DNA from: CAYQUO01 sp964420835
GTDB lineage: Bacteria; Chloroflexota; Anaerolineae; Anaerolineales; Anaerolineaceae
DNA: 51,761 bases
NCBI GenBank assembly: GCA_964420835.1
Contig: CAYQUO010000020.1
Location: forward strand, 1 to 51,761
Direction of reading: 5' to 3'
The notes under the pieces were generated by a model that had not been told where the DNA came from, did not search any database, and saw only the letters and a program-made list of their open reading frames with translations. This document shows positions 41,602 to 50,458 of the stretch, piece after piece (the stretch's first letter is position 1; every line of letters begins with the position of its first letter). The position numbers and the translations under genes are program-made.

Positions 41602-42957
41602 TTATTGTTCGTTATGGTTAATTTTTCTGGCAATATATTTTTCCACTCTGGACCTAATGCTTCTTATTCCAGTTCTATTCAAAATTTCCTCAAAAAAGCC
41701 ATTCACTATAAGTCCCTCTGCTTCTTTGCGAGGAATCCCCCTCGACTGAAGGTAATATAACGGCTCTTCTTCAATGTTTCCAAGGGTTGCAGCATGGGTA
41801 CAACGCACATCATCTGTCAATATTTCCAAACCCGGTATGGAATCAGCCTTGGCATCAGCGCTTAATATCAAATTCCGATTTGCCTGATAACCGTCCGTCT
41901 TTTCCGCACCCTGTGAGACGAATATCATTCCGTGCCACACTGACCTGCCTTTACCAATCACAGCCCCCTTGAACAGCAAATCACTAAAAGTGTTGGGGGC
42001 AAAATGGTTTTGTTTTGTGTCCAAATCGATGTGTTGCCCACTACCGGGAAAATACATTCCAGACAAAGAAGCCCGGGCACCCTCACCCGCAAGGTCAACG
42101 CCCATAAAACATTTTGTTGTCCCACTGCCCATGGGAAAATGAATCCAGTCCAATTCTGCGGTTTTCGCCAATGATGCCTTTTCAGTTGAAAAATTCCATG
42201 TTGATTTTGATAGTGACTGAATTTGTATCAATTCCAATCTGGATCTGGGATTTAAGATGATTTCGACCAAGCCTGAATGTACTAGGTTCTGGCCAGTTTC
42301 TGGAGAAGCAACCTCAAGTATCACGGTTGCTTGGGAGTCCTCTTCTAAACTAATCAACACATGACTGAAAAAGGCAGAGTTGTTACCATGAATCCAATTA
42401 ATATAATGAAACGGCTTGGTTATCTTTTTCCCTTTTGGAACATAAAGAACCATTCCTTGAGATGCCATGGCCCCGGCAAGAGCGGCATATTTATTTTCAG
42501 ATGGATTAATTATTCTCCCGGCAACTTTTCCCAACAGATGGGGATGTGACTCTTTTGCAGACACAAGGTCCGACAATACTATTCCATCTTTTTCCAAGTC
42601 GTCTAACAATTGACATCTACATCCTGAAGGGGTAAGAACTATCTGTCCGCTCCGTTTTTTCGATGGGATAATTGAAATTATTTCATTTGGTATTCGACAG
42701 TCCTTCTTCTTTGTTATACCAATTCCAAGTCTATATTGTTCAGGGTGAAACTCCTTAAAATTAATACGTCGCCATGCTTCTTCATTGGATGGCATTGGTA
42801 AATTAAGAAAGGCTTTCCACGATTGTTTTCGGTATTTCTGAATAAATTCAGGATCATCCGTTGATATTTGAGGGGAAAAATTAAAAGATGGTTCTTTTTC
42901 GTTGGCAGTGGAACGTCGTCGCACAATAACGGGAGTGTTTTGCATCATGTTTTTCAT
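41602..42957 (-). CDS. sufD: Fe-S assembly protein SufD
   Basis: SufD of about 451 aa, one of the paired beta-helix subunits of the SufBC2D scaffold. Visible are LNLPMPSNEEAWRRINF near the N-terminus, a long beta-helix middle, and the C-terminal GRSVWHGMIFVSQGAEKTDGYQANRNLILS with EEEPLYYLQSRGIPRKEAE. The start is uncertain: the ATG at 42957 is used, but a TTG at 43005 or an ATG at 42948 is also possible, as none has a clear ribosome site. It lies between sufB and the hypothetical gene. Confidence 0.9.
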   Translation of the reverse strand: MKNMMQNTPVIVRRRSTANEKEPSFNFSPQISTDDPEFIQKYRKQSWKAFLNLPMPSNEEAWRRINFKEFHPEQYRLGIGITKKKDCRIPNEIISIIPSKKRSGQIVLTPSGCRCQLLDDLEKDGIVLSDLVSAKESHPHLLGKVAGRIINPSENKYAALAGAMASQGMVLYVPKGKKITKPFHYINWIHGNNSAFFSHVLISLEEDSQATVILEVASPETGQNLVHSGLVEIILNPRSRLELIQIQSLSKSTWNFSTEKASLAKTAELDWIHFPMGSGTTKCFMGVDLAGEGARASLSGMYFPGSGQHIDLDTKQNHFAPNTFSDLLFKGAVIGKGRSVWHGMIFVSQGAEKTDGYQANRNLILSADAKADSIPGLEILTDDVRCTHAATLGNIEEEPLYYLQSRGIPRKEAEGLIVNGFFEEILNRTGIRSIRSRVEKYIARKINHNEQ

Positions 42958-43016
42958 CAATAATGGATAGCTAATTTGGTTGGAATAATAACTTCCGAAG
43001 AACAATCAGACTTTGA

Positions 43017-44429
43017 TCAACCCACCGATCCTTCCATTTGAAGTTGTATCAATCGATTCATCTCGACTGCGTATTCCATGGGCAACTCTTTGATTAGAGG
43101 TTCGATGAATCCCGAAACCACCATTGTCGTCGCTTCCTCTTGACTCAAACCCCGGCTAGTCAAATAAAACAGTTGTTCTTCACCCACCTTAGAAACTGAC
43201 GCTTCATGCCCAACAGTTACCTTTGATTCATCAATCTCAATTGTAGGGTAAGTGTCCGACCGAGAAATTGGATCAATAATCAGGGCATCACAAACAACAT
43301 TCGAACGCGAACCCTCAGCTCCCTGGTAAACCTTAAGTAATCCTCTATATGATGACCTTCCTCCATCTTTACTGATCGATTTTGAAGTTATTTTGCTGCT
43401 AGTGCCACGTGCAAAATGGATCGCTTTACCCCCAGCATCTTGATGCTGGCCTTTTCCTGCAAAAGCCATTGATAGAATCTCACCATGAGCTCCTTCACCC
43501 ATCAGATAACATGAAGGGTATTTCATTGTCACCTTTGAGCCCAAATTGGCATCAACCCATTCCATTGTGGCTCCTTCACTTACCATTGCTCTTTGAGTGA
43601 CCAGGTTGTATACATTATTTGACCAATTTTGAATTGTTGTATAGCGAACCCTGGCACCTTTTTTTACAATAATCTCAATGACACCACTGTGGAATGAGTC
43701 ATTAGTGTATTGCGGGGCTGTACATCCTTCTACATAATGCACCCTGGAATCTTCATCAGCAATAATAAGGCTGCGTTCAAATTGGCCGATACTTGCCATA
43801 TTCAAACGAAAATATGCCTGTAATGGCAGATCCACTGAAACCCCTTTCGGGATATATACAAATGATCCGCCAGACCAAACTGCACTATTTAATGCTGAGA
43901 ACTTATTATCCTCAATTGGTACAACTGTACTAAAGTATTCTCGAAATATTTCCGGGTGCTTTCGCAGCCCATCTTCAATGCTGAGAAAAATCACTCCTTG
44001 TTTTACTAAATGCTCCTGAATATTGTGGTAAACCATCTCTGATTCATATTGAGCCCCAACACCAGCAAGAAATCGCTGCTCAGCTTCCGGTATACCAAGC
44101 CGATTGAATGTGTTCTTTATGGTTTCAGGAACATCCTCCCATGATCGGCTCTCAAGTTCGACTGGTTTAACATAGTAGTAAATATCATCAAGATGTAAAT
44201 TATCAAGGTTCGGACCCCATCGTGGCATCGATCGAGATTGGAAATGGGCAAAAGCCTTCAGGCGGAACTTATACATCCATTCAGGTTCACCCTTTATGGT
44301 CGAAATTTGTTTAATAACTTCCTCGTCTAATCCTTTGCGAGTTTTAAAAACTGATATATCCGGATCTTTGAATCCGAATTGATAATCTCCCATACCTTTA
44401 AACAGATCGGAGTTAATCCTTGTACTCAT
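43017..44429 (-). CDS. sufB: Fe-S assembly protein SufB
   Basis: A 470-aa SufB. Family traits are the N-terminal GLDEEVIKQIS and EPEWMYKFRLKAFAHF, FSALNSAVWSGGSFVYIP, YVEGCTAPQY (conserved Cys), and the C-terminal SKVGEEQLFYLTSRGLSQEEA. AAGG lies before the ATG. It is the second gene of the operon, directly after sufC and before sufD, the standard order. No intein or frameshift is present. Confidence 0.97.
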   Translation of the reverse strand: MSTRINSDLFKGMGDYQFGFKDPDISVFKTRKGLDEEVIKQISTIKGEPEWMYKFRLKAFAHFQSRSMPRWGPNLDNLHLDDIYYYVKPVELESRSWEDVPETIKNTFNRLGIPEAEQRFLAGVGAQYESEMVYHNIQEHLVKQGVIFLSIEDGLRKHPEIFREYFSTVVPIEDNKFSALNSAVWSGGSFVYIPKGVSVDLPLQAYFRLNMASIGQFERSLIIADEDSRVHYVEGCTAPQYTNDSFHSGVIEIIVKKGARVRYTTIQNWSNNVYNLVTQRAMVSEGATMEWVDANLGSKVTMKYPSCYLMGEGAHGEILSMAFAGKGQHQDAGGKAIHFARGTSSKITSKSISKDGGRSSYRGLLKVYQGAEGSRSNVVCDALIIDPISRSDTYPTIEIDESKVTVGHEASVSKVGEEQLFYLTSRGLSQEEATTMVVSGFIEPLIKELPMEYAVEMNRLIQLQMEGSVG

Positions 44430-44471
44430 CGTTACCTTAATCAGTGATTCCCATGAGAGGGTTTATCCAGT

Positions 44472-45245
44472 TTATGTTTTTCCGTTATCCATCTTTTCTC
44501 TCACCCAATCATATCCGTGCTCTTCCAAGTGCAGTGCAAGATCAGCCCCGCCTGACTCAACAATCCTGCCATCCAACATTACATGAACAGCATCGGGATT
44601 AATATAATTTAATATCCTTTGATAGTGGGTGATGACAAGCACTCCCAATTCTGGACCCCGTAGTGCATTAACACCTTCGGATACAATTCTTAATGAGTCA
44701 ATATCTAAGCCAGAATCTGTTTCATCAAGGATTGCAATCTCTGGATTTATGATTCCCATTTGGAGTATTTCAGCCCTCTTTTTCTCTCCTCCTGAAAAAC
44801 CATCATTCAAGTATCTTCCTGCAAATTGATGATCCATCCTTAAGAAATCCATCTTTTCCCGCAACATTTTTCGGAATTCGGGTATGGCAACGCCTTTGTC
44901 CTGTGGATCTTTAGCACGCCGGTGTGCGTTGAGTGCTGTTCGCAAGAAATTCGCCACCGTCACACCAGGGATCGCAACCGGGTATTGAAATGCAAGGAAA
45001 AGACCCAAATGTGATCTTTGTTCTGGTTTCAGGTCTAATATATTTTGACCATGAAAACAAACCTCCCCCTCGGTTACGCAATAGTCCGGGTGTCCCATTA
45101 AAGTGTAAGCCAATGTTGACTTGCCGGTTCCATTTGGCCCCATGATCGCATGTACTTCCCCTTGCGGGATGGATAATGTGAGACCTTTGAGTATCTCTTT
45201 TTCACGAATACTTACATGCAAATTTGATATCTTTAATTCGGACAA
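44472..45245 (-). CDS. sufC: Fe-S assembly ATPase SufC
   Basis: The 257-aa ABC-type ATPase of the SufBCD complex. Walker A GPNGTGKST (36-44), the Q-loop FLAFQYPVAIPGV, signature FSGGEKKRAEILQMG, Walker B IAILDETDSGLD and the His switch in VLVITHYQR are all present. The start codon is TTG at 45245: AAGGAG lies 9 nt upstream and MSELKISNLHV is the family N-terminus. It is the first gene of the suf operon. Confidence 0.96.
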   Translation of the reverse strand: MSELKISNLHVSIREKEILKGLTLSIPQGEVHAIMGPNGTGKSTLAYTLMGHPDYCVTEGEVCFHGQNILDLKPEQRSHLGLFLAFQYPVAIPGVTVANFLRTALNAHRRAKDPQDKGVAIPEFRKMLREKMDFLRMDHQFAGRYLNDGFSGGEKKRAEILQMGIINPEIAILDETDSGLDIDSLRIVSEGVNALRGPELGVLVITHYQRILNYINPDAVHVMLDGRIVESGGADLALHLEEHGYDWVREKMDNGKT

Positions 45246-45718
45246 AATTCGATACTCCTTCTTATCTTCAAGTAGAAGCCCACTTAATTTTTACCATTTT
45301 TCTAATAAGAATATAATTTATAATCTGACAAAACTAATCGATTATAACATCCCAACATGAGTCGGTCAATTATCTAATCCTATTAAGATTTTAATTGTCT
45401 ATAATCCTTATATGATTTTACATGCAGTTACTTGATAAAATGACATGGTATTTTAATTGGTATTATTCAGCCTTAATGTAAAGTAGTTTTTTGTAAGCAT
45501 TAATGGGATGGTTCGAAACCAAACAATTTTAATTTCTCAGTCATGCTCTCGCACTTGAACTGGCGTCACCAAACAAAAAATCCGATACTGTAAACACCAT
45601 CAATACGTGAGAACCCAATAAATCCAATAATTCGAACCATAGCACTACAAGATGTTATCCCGATTATTAGAATCTCTGTTTTGTGTCATATCCACCATTA
45701 ATACATAAAGAGGTTTCA
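45246..45718. other. 473-nt intergenic region between sufC and the acyl-CoA synthetase
   Basis: No plausible gene is seen on either strand. The left part holds the suf promoter (minus strand) and about 90 nt of AT-rich leader. On the plus strand an extended -10, TGGTATTAT with the TATTAT at 45461-45466, has ATGACA 15 bp before it. It could serve the synthetase with a leader of about 245 nt. A small dyad TGGTT-CGA-AACCA is near 45510. I recognise no riboswitch or small RNA. Confidence 0.6.
45335..45369 (-). promoter_or_regulatory. Strong suf operon promoter with overlapping palindrome
   Basis: On the minus strand TTGACC (45369-45364), a 17-bp spacer and a perfect TATAAT (45346-45341). TG before the -10 makes it an extended -10 as well. 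The 10-bp palindrome TAATCGATTA (45344-45335) overlaps the -10 and the expected start near 45334, an ideal repressor site. A SufR-like regulator is encoded at 47953, but no binding has been shown. Confidence 0.8.
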
Positions 45719-47818
45719 ATGACAAATCCAGTGAAGTCTTTTTTTAGCCCGAGGGGTGTTGCACTTATTGGAACATCCACTTCCCCAAATAAATTAAGCT
45801 TCGGCATTATTCGAAACCTAATAGAAGGGAATTATTCAGAAAGGATTTTTCCGGTAAATCCTCGTCACCGGGAAGTTTTAGGTCATCCCTGTTATCCTAC
45901 TGTTGGCGATGTCCCAGGACCTGTAGACCTTGCAGTTGTGACTTTACCATCATTTGGAGTCCCAAATGCATTGGAAGATTGCGGAAAAAAGGGGATAAAA
46001 TCCGTAATCATCATATCTGGTGGGTTTCGTGAAATTGGCGATGAAGGCATAAAACTTGAAAATGATTGCCTGGCAATAGCCAGCAAATACAAAATGCGCC
46101 TGGTAGGTCCAAACTGTGTGGGAATAATGGATCTCTATTCAGGTTTAAATACTACTTTCATTAAAGGCGTCCCGCCTAAAGGCCATATTGGTTTTCTCTC
46201 CCAGTCGGGGGCAATCTGTGGGGCTGTTGTAGATTACGTGATGGACAAAGAAATTGGTTTTTCCTGTTTAGTGAGTTTGGGAAATATGGCTGATCTAAAC
46301 GAAACGGATATGATCGCCCACCTGGCTGAAGATTCTAATTGCAAAGTTATTGCCTTATACCTAGAAGGACTGCAGGATGGCAGGCGATTCTTGGATGTGT
46401 GTTCAAAAGTAACCAGGAAAAAACCTGTTGTTGTTCTCAAGGTCGGGCGTTCGAATGAAGGAGCACGTGCTGTTTCTTCACATACCGGTTCGCTAGCCGG
46501 AAGCCATTCCGCATACTTAGCAGCTTTCGATCTATCAGGTGTTATTGCTGTTAACTCAGCAGCTGAATTATTTGATGTAAGCATTGGACTTGTTCATCAA
46601 AAGCCACCTGCTTCAAACCGTACTGTAATAATTACAAATTCAGGAGGCCCGGCAGCCCTAGCCTCTGACAGCCTAGCTGATAATGGATTTTCATTAACCA
46701 ATCTTCTTCCCGATACGCAAACTTATTTGAGATCTAAACTTGTTTCCAGCGCACAGGTTGTCAATCCTGTTGATATGTTGGGAGGTGCCGATCCAAGCAA
46801 TTATCAAACTGCCCTCAAAGCCTGCATCGATGACATCAATGTCGATTCGATCGTCGCAATCCATACTCCACAAGCCTTGGTCAATCCTGTTGCAATTGCA
46901 GAGTCCATTTGTGCTGAAGCAGAGAAAACAGAAAAACCAGTTGTCTCCTGTTTTATGGGTGGAGGCATGGTAAATGAAGCCCGTCATTACCTGCACAAAC
47001 GTGGTGTGCCAATGTATGTTTTTCCCGAATCAGTTGGAACCGTATTTGGTGCTTTGTATAAATATGGCCAATATTTAAGGAGAGGACACGAATTTTCAGA
47101 ATTACTGGAAGACGTTGAAAAAAATTTGGTTCACGATGTTCTTCTTTCCAACTATCCCAAAACTGTTCTAGGTGAAGCGCAAACACGCCCCTTGCTTTAT
47201 GCTTATGGAATTCCGATTTGTAAAGGTGATTTTGCAAAAGACGCAAAACATGCAGCAGATATTGCAGAAAAAGTTGGTTACCCGGTTGTACTAAAAATTG
47301 TCTCCGACCAAATTCTTCACAAATCCGAAGTCGGGGGTGTAATGCTCAATATCAACACGAGGAGTCAAGTTTCAGCCAGTTATACGAAAATGACGAATCA
47401 AATTAAGAGAATCAATCCCCAAGCCCGCATTGACGGTGTCCTTGTGGAAAAAATGGCCCCAAAAGGATATGAAATAATAATCGGGATGAAAAGGGATCCG
47501 AATTTTGGGCCAATTTTAATGTTCGGACTTGGAGGCATATACGTTGAACTAATTTTTGACGTCGCCTTTGAAATTGCACCTATTACCAAATCTCGAGCAT
47601 TTGAAATGATCCAGCGAACAAAAGCGGGGCAATTGTTGAAAGGTTTACGAGGTCTTCCTTCAGCGGATGTTGATGCCGTCATAGACTGCATTTTACGGTT
47701 AAGTCAACTCTCCATGGATCATCACGAGATTTCAGAAATCGAAGTAAACCCCCTAATAGTCCTTCCGAACGGCAAAGGGGCAATTGCGATAGATGCCAGA
47801 GCCATATGCACCTGGTGA
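45719..47818 (+). CDS. ADP-forming acyl-CoA (acetyl-CoA) synthetase
   Basis: A 699-aa fused alpha-beta synthetase of the acd type: acyl-CoA + ADP + Pi gives the acid, ATP and CoA. Order: CoA-binding Rossmann domain (1-125, FFSPRGVALIGTSTSPNK), succinyl-CoA-ligase-like domains with SQSGAICGAVVDYV and the phospho-His loop SSHTGSLAGSH (His near 254), and a C-terminal ATP-grasp domain (about 480-699, PVVLKIVSDQILHKSEVGG, GLGGIYVELIFDV). It conserves energy in acetate-producing archaea and in Chloroflexota. AGAGG precedes the ATG at 45719; the open frame reaches 45683. The exact acid used is not known. Confidence 0.92.
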   Translation: MTNPVKSFFSPRGVALIGTSTSPNKLSFGIIRNLIEGNYSERIFPVNPRHREVLGHPCYPTVGDVPGPVDLAVVTLPSFGVPNALEDCGKKGIKSVIIISGGFREIGDEGIKLENDCLAIASKYKMRLVGPNCVGIMDLYSGLNTTFIKGVPPKGHIGFLSQSGAICGAVVDYVMDKEIGFSCLVSLGNMADLNETDMIAHLAEDSNCKVIALYLEGLQDGRRFLDVCSKVTRKKPVVVLKVGRSNEGARAVSSHTGSLAGSHSAYLAAFDLSGVIAVNSAAELFDVSIGLVHQKPPASNRTVIITNSGGPAALASDSLADNGFSLTNLLPDTQTYLRSKLVSSAQVVNPVDMLGGADPSNYQTALKACIDDINVDSIVAIHTPQALVNPVAIAESICAEAEKTEKPVVSCFMGGGMVNEARHYLHKRGVPMYVFPESVGTVFGALYKYGQYLRRGHEFSELLEDVEKNLVHDVLLSNYPKTVLGEAQTRPLLYAYGIPICKGDFAKDAKHAADIAEKVGYPVVLKIVSDQILHKSEVGGVMLNINTRSQVSASYTKMTNQIKRINPQARIDGVLVEKMAPKGYEIIIGMKRDPNFGPILMFGLGGIYVELIFDVAFEIAPITKSRAFEMIQRTKAGQLLKGLRGLPSADVDAVIDCILRLSQLSMDHHEISEIEVNPLIVLPNGKGAIAIDARAICTW

Positions 47819-47889
47819 ATAATTGCCAATCAATATCCCTTTAATATTGATAAATTGCTGAGTATTGTAATCAAAATTGTGGATAATCA

Positions 47890-47898
47890 TGCTATTAT
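47890..47898 (+). promoter_or_regulatory. Extended -10 promoter of the SufR-like gene
   Basis: TGCTATTAT (TG at 47890-47891, TATTAT at 47893-47898) fits an extended -10; the start would be near 47905. A small dyad ATAAT-CATGCT-ATTAT (47883-47898) overlaps it and might serve autoregulation. No good -35 is seen. Confidence 0.4.
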
Positions 47899-47952
47899 TA
47901 ACAACTGTCAAATACAATCCTTAAATAGTTACTGTTGCCTGGCTGGTTAATT

Positions 47953-48570
47953 ATGAAGGTAAAAAGCACTCGTGAGAAAATTTTATATTGTTTATTGCGG
48001 TCCCCATGGTCAACAATCCAAGAACTTGCTGATTCAGTTGGCATTAATCCAATTTCTGTTAGGCACCACATTACCCGTCTACAAGCAGAAAAATTGGTTA
48101 CCTATAAGGAAGTACGTCATGGAATTGGCAGGCCAAGACTTGTTTATTCCTTAACTGTCGAAGGTCAGGAACATTTCCCGACTCACTATCTACCCCTTGT
48201 GAATCGTTTATTAAATCAGATAAATCGGGTGCTCCCGAAAAAAACAAAAGATGAATTGTTCCAGGGATTAATCGACGAAATATCCGGAGGTATTGATAAA
48301 AAAATATACAAATACCCTATGGACCAAAAATTGTTATATGCCAAAGAACTATTGGCCAAAGAGGGGTTCATTTTCGAGTGGAACAAGGTGGACAATGAAT
48401 ATCACCTTCGCGAAATCTCATGCCCATATTTTCAAATAAGCCAAAACCACCCTGAAATGTGTTCCATTGGTCAGGCATTTATCTCAAATATTCTGAATAC
48501 TCCAGTAATGAAGGTGTCCTGCATACGCAAGGGAGACCAACACTGTACCTATGTTATTAATCATTATTAA
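47953..48570 (+). CDS. SufR-like Fe-S-sensing transcriptional regulator
   Basis: A 205-aa DeoR/ArsR-like regulator. The winged helix-turn-helix (1-75) has STIQELADSVGINPISVRHHITRL and RHGIGRPRLVYSLT. The C-terminal part has Cys157, Cys170, Cys190 and Cys198; Cys157-x12-Cys170 sits in CPYFQISQNHPEMC, similar to the cluster-binding end of SufR. It is followed 12 nt later by a DUF59 Fe-S protein and faces a suf operon 2.7 kb away. Likely role: repress suf when holding a [4Fe-4S] cluster. The ATG at 47953 is chosen over an upstream TTG. Confidence 0.82.
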   Translation: MKVKSTREKILYCLLRSPWSTIQELADSVGINPISVRHHITRLQAEKLVTYKEVRHGIGRPRLVYSLTVEGQEHFPTHYLPLVNRLLNQINRVLPKKTKDELFQGLIDEISGGIDKKIYKYPMDQKLLYAKELLAKEGFIFEWNKVDNEYHLREISCPYFQISQNHPEMCSIGQAFISNILNTPVMKVSCIRKGDQHCTYVINHY

Positions 48571-48582
48571 GGTTGAATATCG

Positions 48583-48930
48583 ATGAATGACAAACCAAAC
48601 CTAAACCGACCCAATTGGGATGCCGAGACAAGCGATCCCGAAATGGCAAAGGAAATTAAAAAACACTTATCCGAAGTTATAGATCCAGAGCTTGGGTTCA
48701 ATGTCGTACAATTAGGTCTTATTCGAAATGTAAACATTCAAGAGGACGATATTGTTATTACAATGATATTAACGACGCCGTTCTGCCCTTACGGACCAGC
48801 CATGATGGAATCAGTACGCCAAAAGGTGGAGGCGGCAACAGGAAAACAAACACGAGTGGATTTTAGTATGGAACCTTGGGATTATTCAATGATGGAAGAA
48901 GGTCTTGGAGCTGATTGGGGATTATTTTAA
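48583..48930 (+). CDS. SufT/DUF59 (MIP18-like) Fe-S maturation protein
   Basis: A 115-aa DUF59 protein. The signature is VIDPELGFNVVQLGLIRNV and MILTTPFCPYGPAMM with the conserved Cys. Stand-alone SufT proteins aid Fe-S maturation. The tail (VDFSMEPWDYSMMEEGLGADWGLF) is typical of SufT-like forms. AAGG lies 9 nt before the ATG. It is in one operon with the SufR-like regulator. Confidence 0.9.
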   Translation: MNDKPNLNRPNWDAETSDPEMAKEIKKHLSEVIDPELGFNVVQLGLIRNVNIQEDDIVITMILTTPFCPYGPAMMESVRQKVEAATGKQTRVDFSMEPWDYSMMEEGLGADWGLF

Positions 48931-48940
48931 TAACTGCGTC

Positions 48941-48980
48941 TAATACCGCAGAGTATTATTAATTAGAATAATATTGTTTT
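48941..48980 (+). terminator. AT-rich hairpins after the SufT gene
   Basis: Two overlapping inverted repeats: TAATAC-CGCAGA-GTATTA (48941-48958) and TATTATT-AATTAG-AATAATA (48954-48973), the second followed by TTGTTTT. They cannot form together. The second could be a weak intrinsic terminator between the convergent genes. Confidence 0.4.
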
Positions 48981-49018
48981 ATGTGGTAATTCGACCAATA
49001 CATTATCATTTGACAAGC

Positions 49019-50359
49019 TCATACATAATCCTGCAACGAAGCCCGGGCTTGCTGTCGCAGTCTATTTACTCCCCGAAAAAATTCCTTCATCATCACCACC
49101 ATTAAATATTGCTGTTTGGGATTTAATCTCAAGACCCCATTGCATCCAGGTATAAATGCAGACCAAAACATCAAAAAAAAGTATTCCTTCCATAACCCAA
49201 TCTGAGGCCAAGTGCCGAAATCGGATTTAAACTTCTCTATGTCCATACTTAAATCAAATAATTCCATCATGAATTGATATTGCATCTGTGCTGTTTTGGG
49301 AAAATTACAGATAAAGGAAGTTGGCATTATATTTCCCTTAATTCGTTTGTCATATTCCAATAAGGAAAAGGTGTTTACATAAAGAGACCCATTAATAAAA
49401 CTAAATGACCCAGAACCAGCACCAACATATTCGAAATATTTGGTTATATACTCATCAACCATTACATCCCTATTCAGTGCATATGTCCAAGCAGAGATTG
49501 GCTTGTAAGTTTTGGTAATTTGATCATTGATCAAATCATAATTTCGCATTTCCCGGTAAGTATTTTCTCTTACTTCAGACCAATCCAAGTGTTTGCCCGA
49601 TGGCATATTCATTAGTGGATAAAATGTAATCTGATGCGCTTCTGTGCTGATCGCCTGCTGAATATCATTAATCAATAATTCCTCAGTTTGACCGGGGAAA
49701 TTATAGATCATGTCGATATTTACATTCTTGAATTTATTTAGAACTCCTTGCACCTTATTTTTAATTTCCTGGCCGGTGCCATACTTTTCCAATCTTCCAA
49801 TTTTTGATAGTAATTGATCATTAAAACTTTGAACGCCTATTGACAACCGATCCACGCGATTTGTTAATTGGTTTACATAAATATCTGAAAGATGATTTGG
49901 ATTGGTTTCACATGATATTTCACTGGGATGAAACAGGTCTTTTATCAAATCGATTGTTTTGACCAATTCATCAAGCAAGATTGTCGGTGTTCCCCCTCCT
50001 ATATATACTGATTGGAAAACATACCCAAGCTTTGAATATTGAAGCAACTCGTTACCCAAATTCAAAAAATAATTTCTTGCCAAACTATCATTCAATTTGA
50101 AACGATGGAATGTACAATATGGGCATAATGTCTCGCAAAATGGGATATGAACATATAAACTATATTGATGATTTTGAGCAGGTGAAGGAAAAGCAAGGTC
50201 TTCTGTGGGTTTAAGTTTTAATAAATGTATCATGCGAGAATTTACGACCATTCCCAGAATTCGGCTGGGAATATAGGTCGTGAGCCTAGACCTAGTGTTA
50301 CTCACATCTGGATGGCGGAAATACCATTTCATATCCAATAAATTTTCCATTATTTTCAT
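49019..50359 (-). CDS. HemN/HemW-family radical SAM protein
   Basis: A 446-aa radical SAM protein. YVHIPFCETLCPYCTF (69-84) has Cys75, 79, 82 for the [4Fe-4S] cluster, then IGGGTPT, RLSIGVQSFND and NIDMIYNFPGQT, all typical of coproporphyrinogen-oxidase-like HemN/HemW proteins. The 65-residue N-terminal part is longer than in HemW, and the C-terminal half (about 270-446) diverges. It may be a heme chaperone, a heme-degrading relative or a different methylase. It lies 99 nt after the alpha-oxoamine synthase gene on the same strand. The start could be one of three nearby ATG codons. Confidence 0.82.
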   Translation of the reverse strand: MKIMENLLDMKWYFRHPDVSNTRSRLTTYIPSRILGMVVNSRMIHLLKLKPTEDLAFPSPAQNHQYSLYVHIPFCETLCPYCTFHRFKLNDSLARNYFLNLGNELLQYSKLGYVFQSVYIGGGTPTILLDELVKTIDLIKDLFHPSEISCETNPNHLSDIYVNQLTNRVDRLSIGVQSFNDQLLSKIGRLEKYGTGQEIKNKVQGVLNKFKNVNIDMIYNFPGQTEELLINDIQQAISTEAHQITFYPLMNMPSGKHLDWSEVRENTYREMRNYDLINDQITKTYKPISAWTYALNRDVMVDEYITKYFEYVGAGSGSFSFINGSLYVNTFSLLEYDKRIKGNIMPTSFICNFPKTAQMQYQFMMELFDLSMDIEKFKSDFGTWPQIGLWKEYFFLMFWSAFIPGCNGVLRLNPKQQYLMVVMMKEFFRGVNRLRQQARASLQDYV

Positions 50360-50458
50360 AATTTTTCATGTCAGAATAATAATGATGACCAGAAATGATT
50401 CCCTTAATACCACCCTATGTGTGATATGTTCCTCGGAAATGTGGCCATGATTTTTCGA

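Noticed and set aside
45505..45525. The dyad TGGTT-CGA-AACCA as an operator.
   Set aside because: Arms of 5 bp with a 3-nt centre in AT-rich DNA and no promoter beside it; chance is likely.
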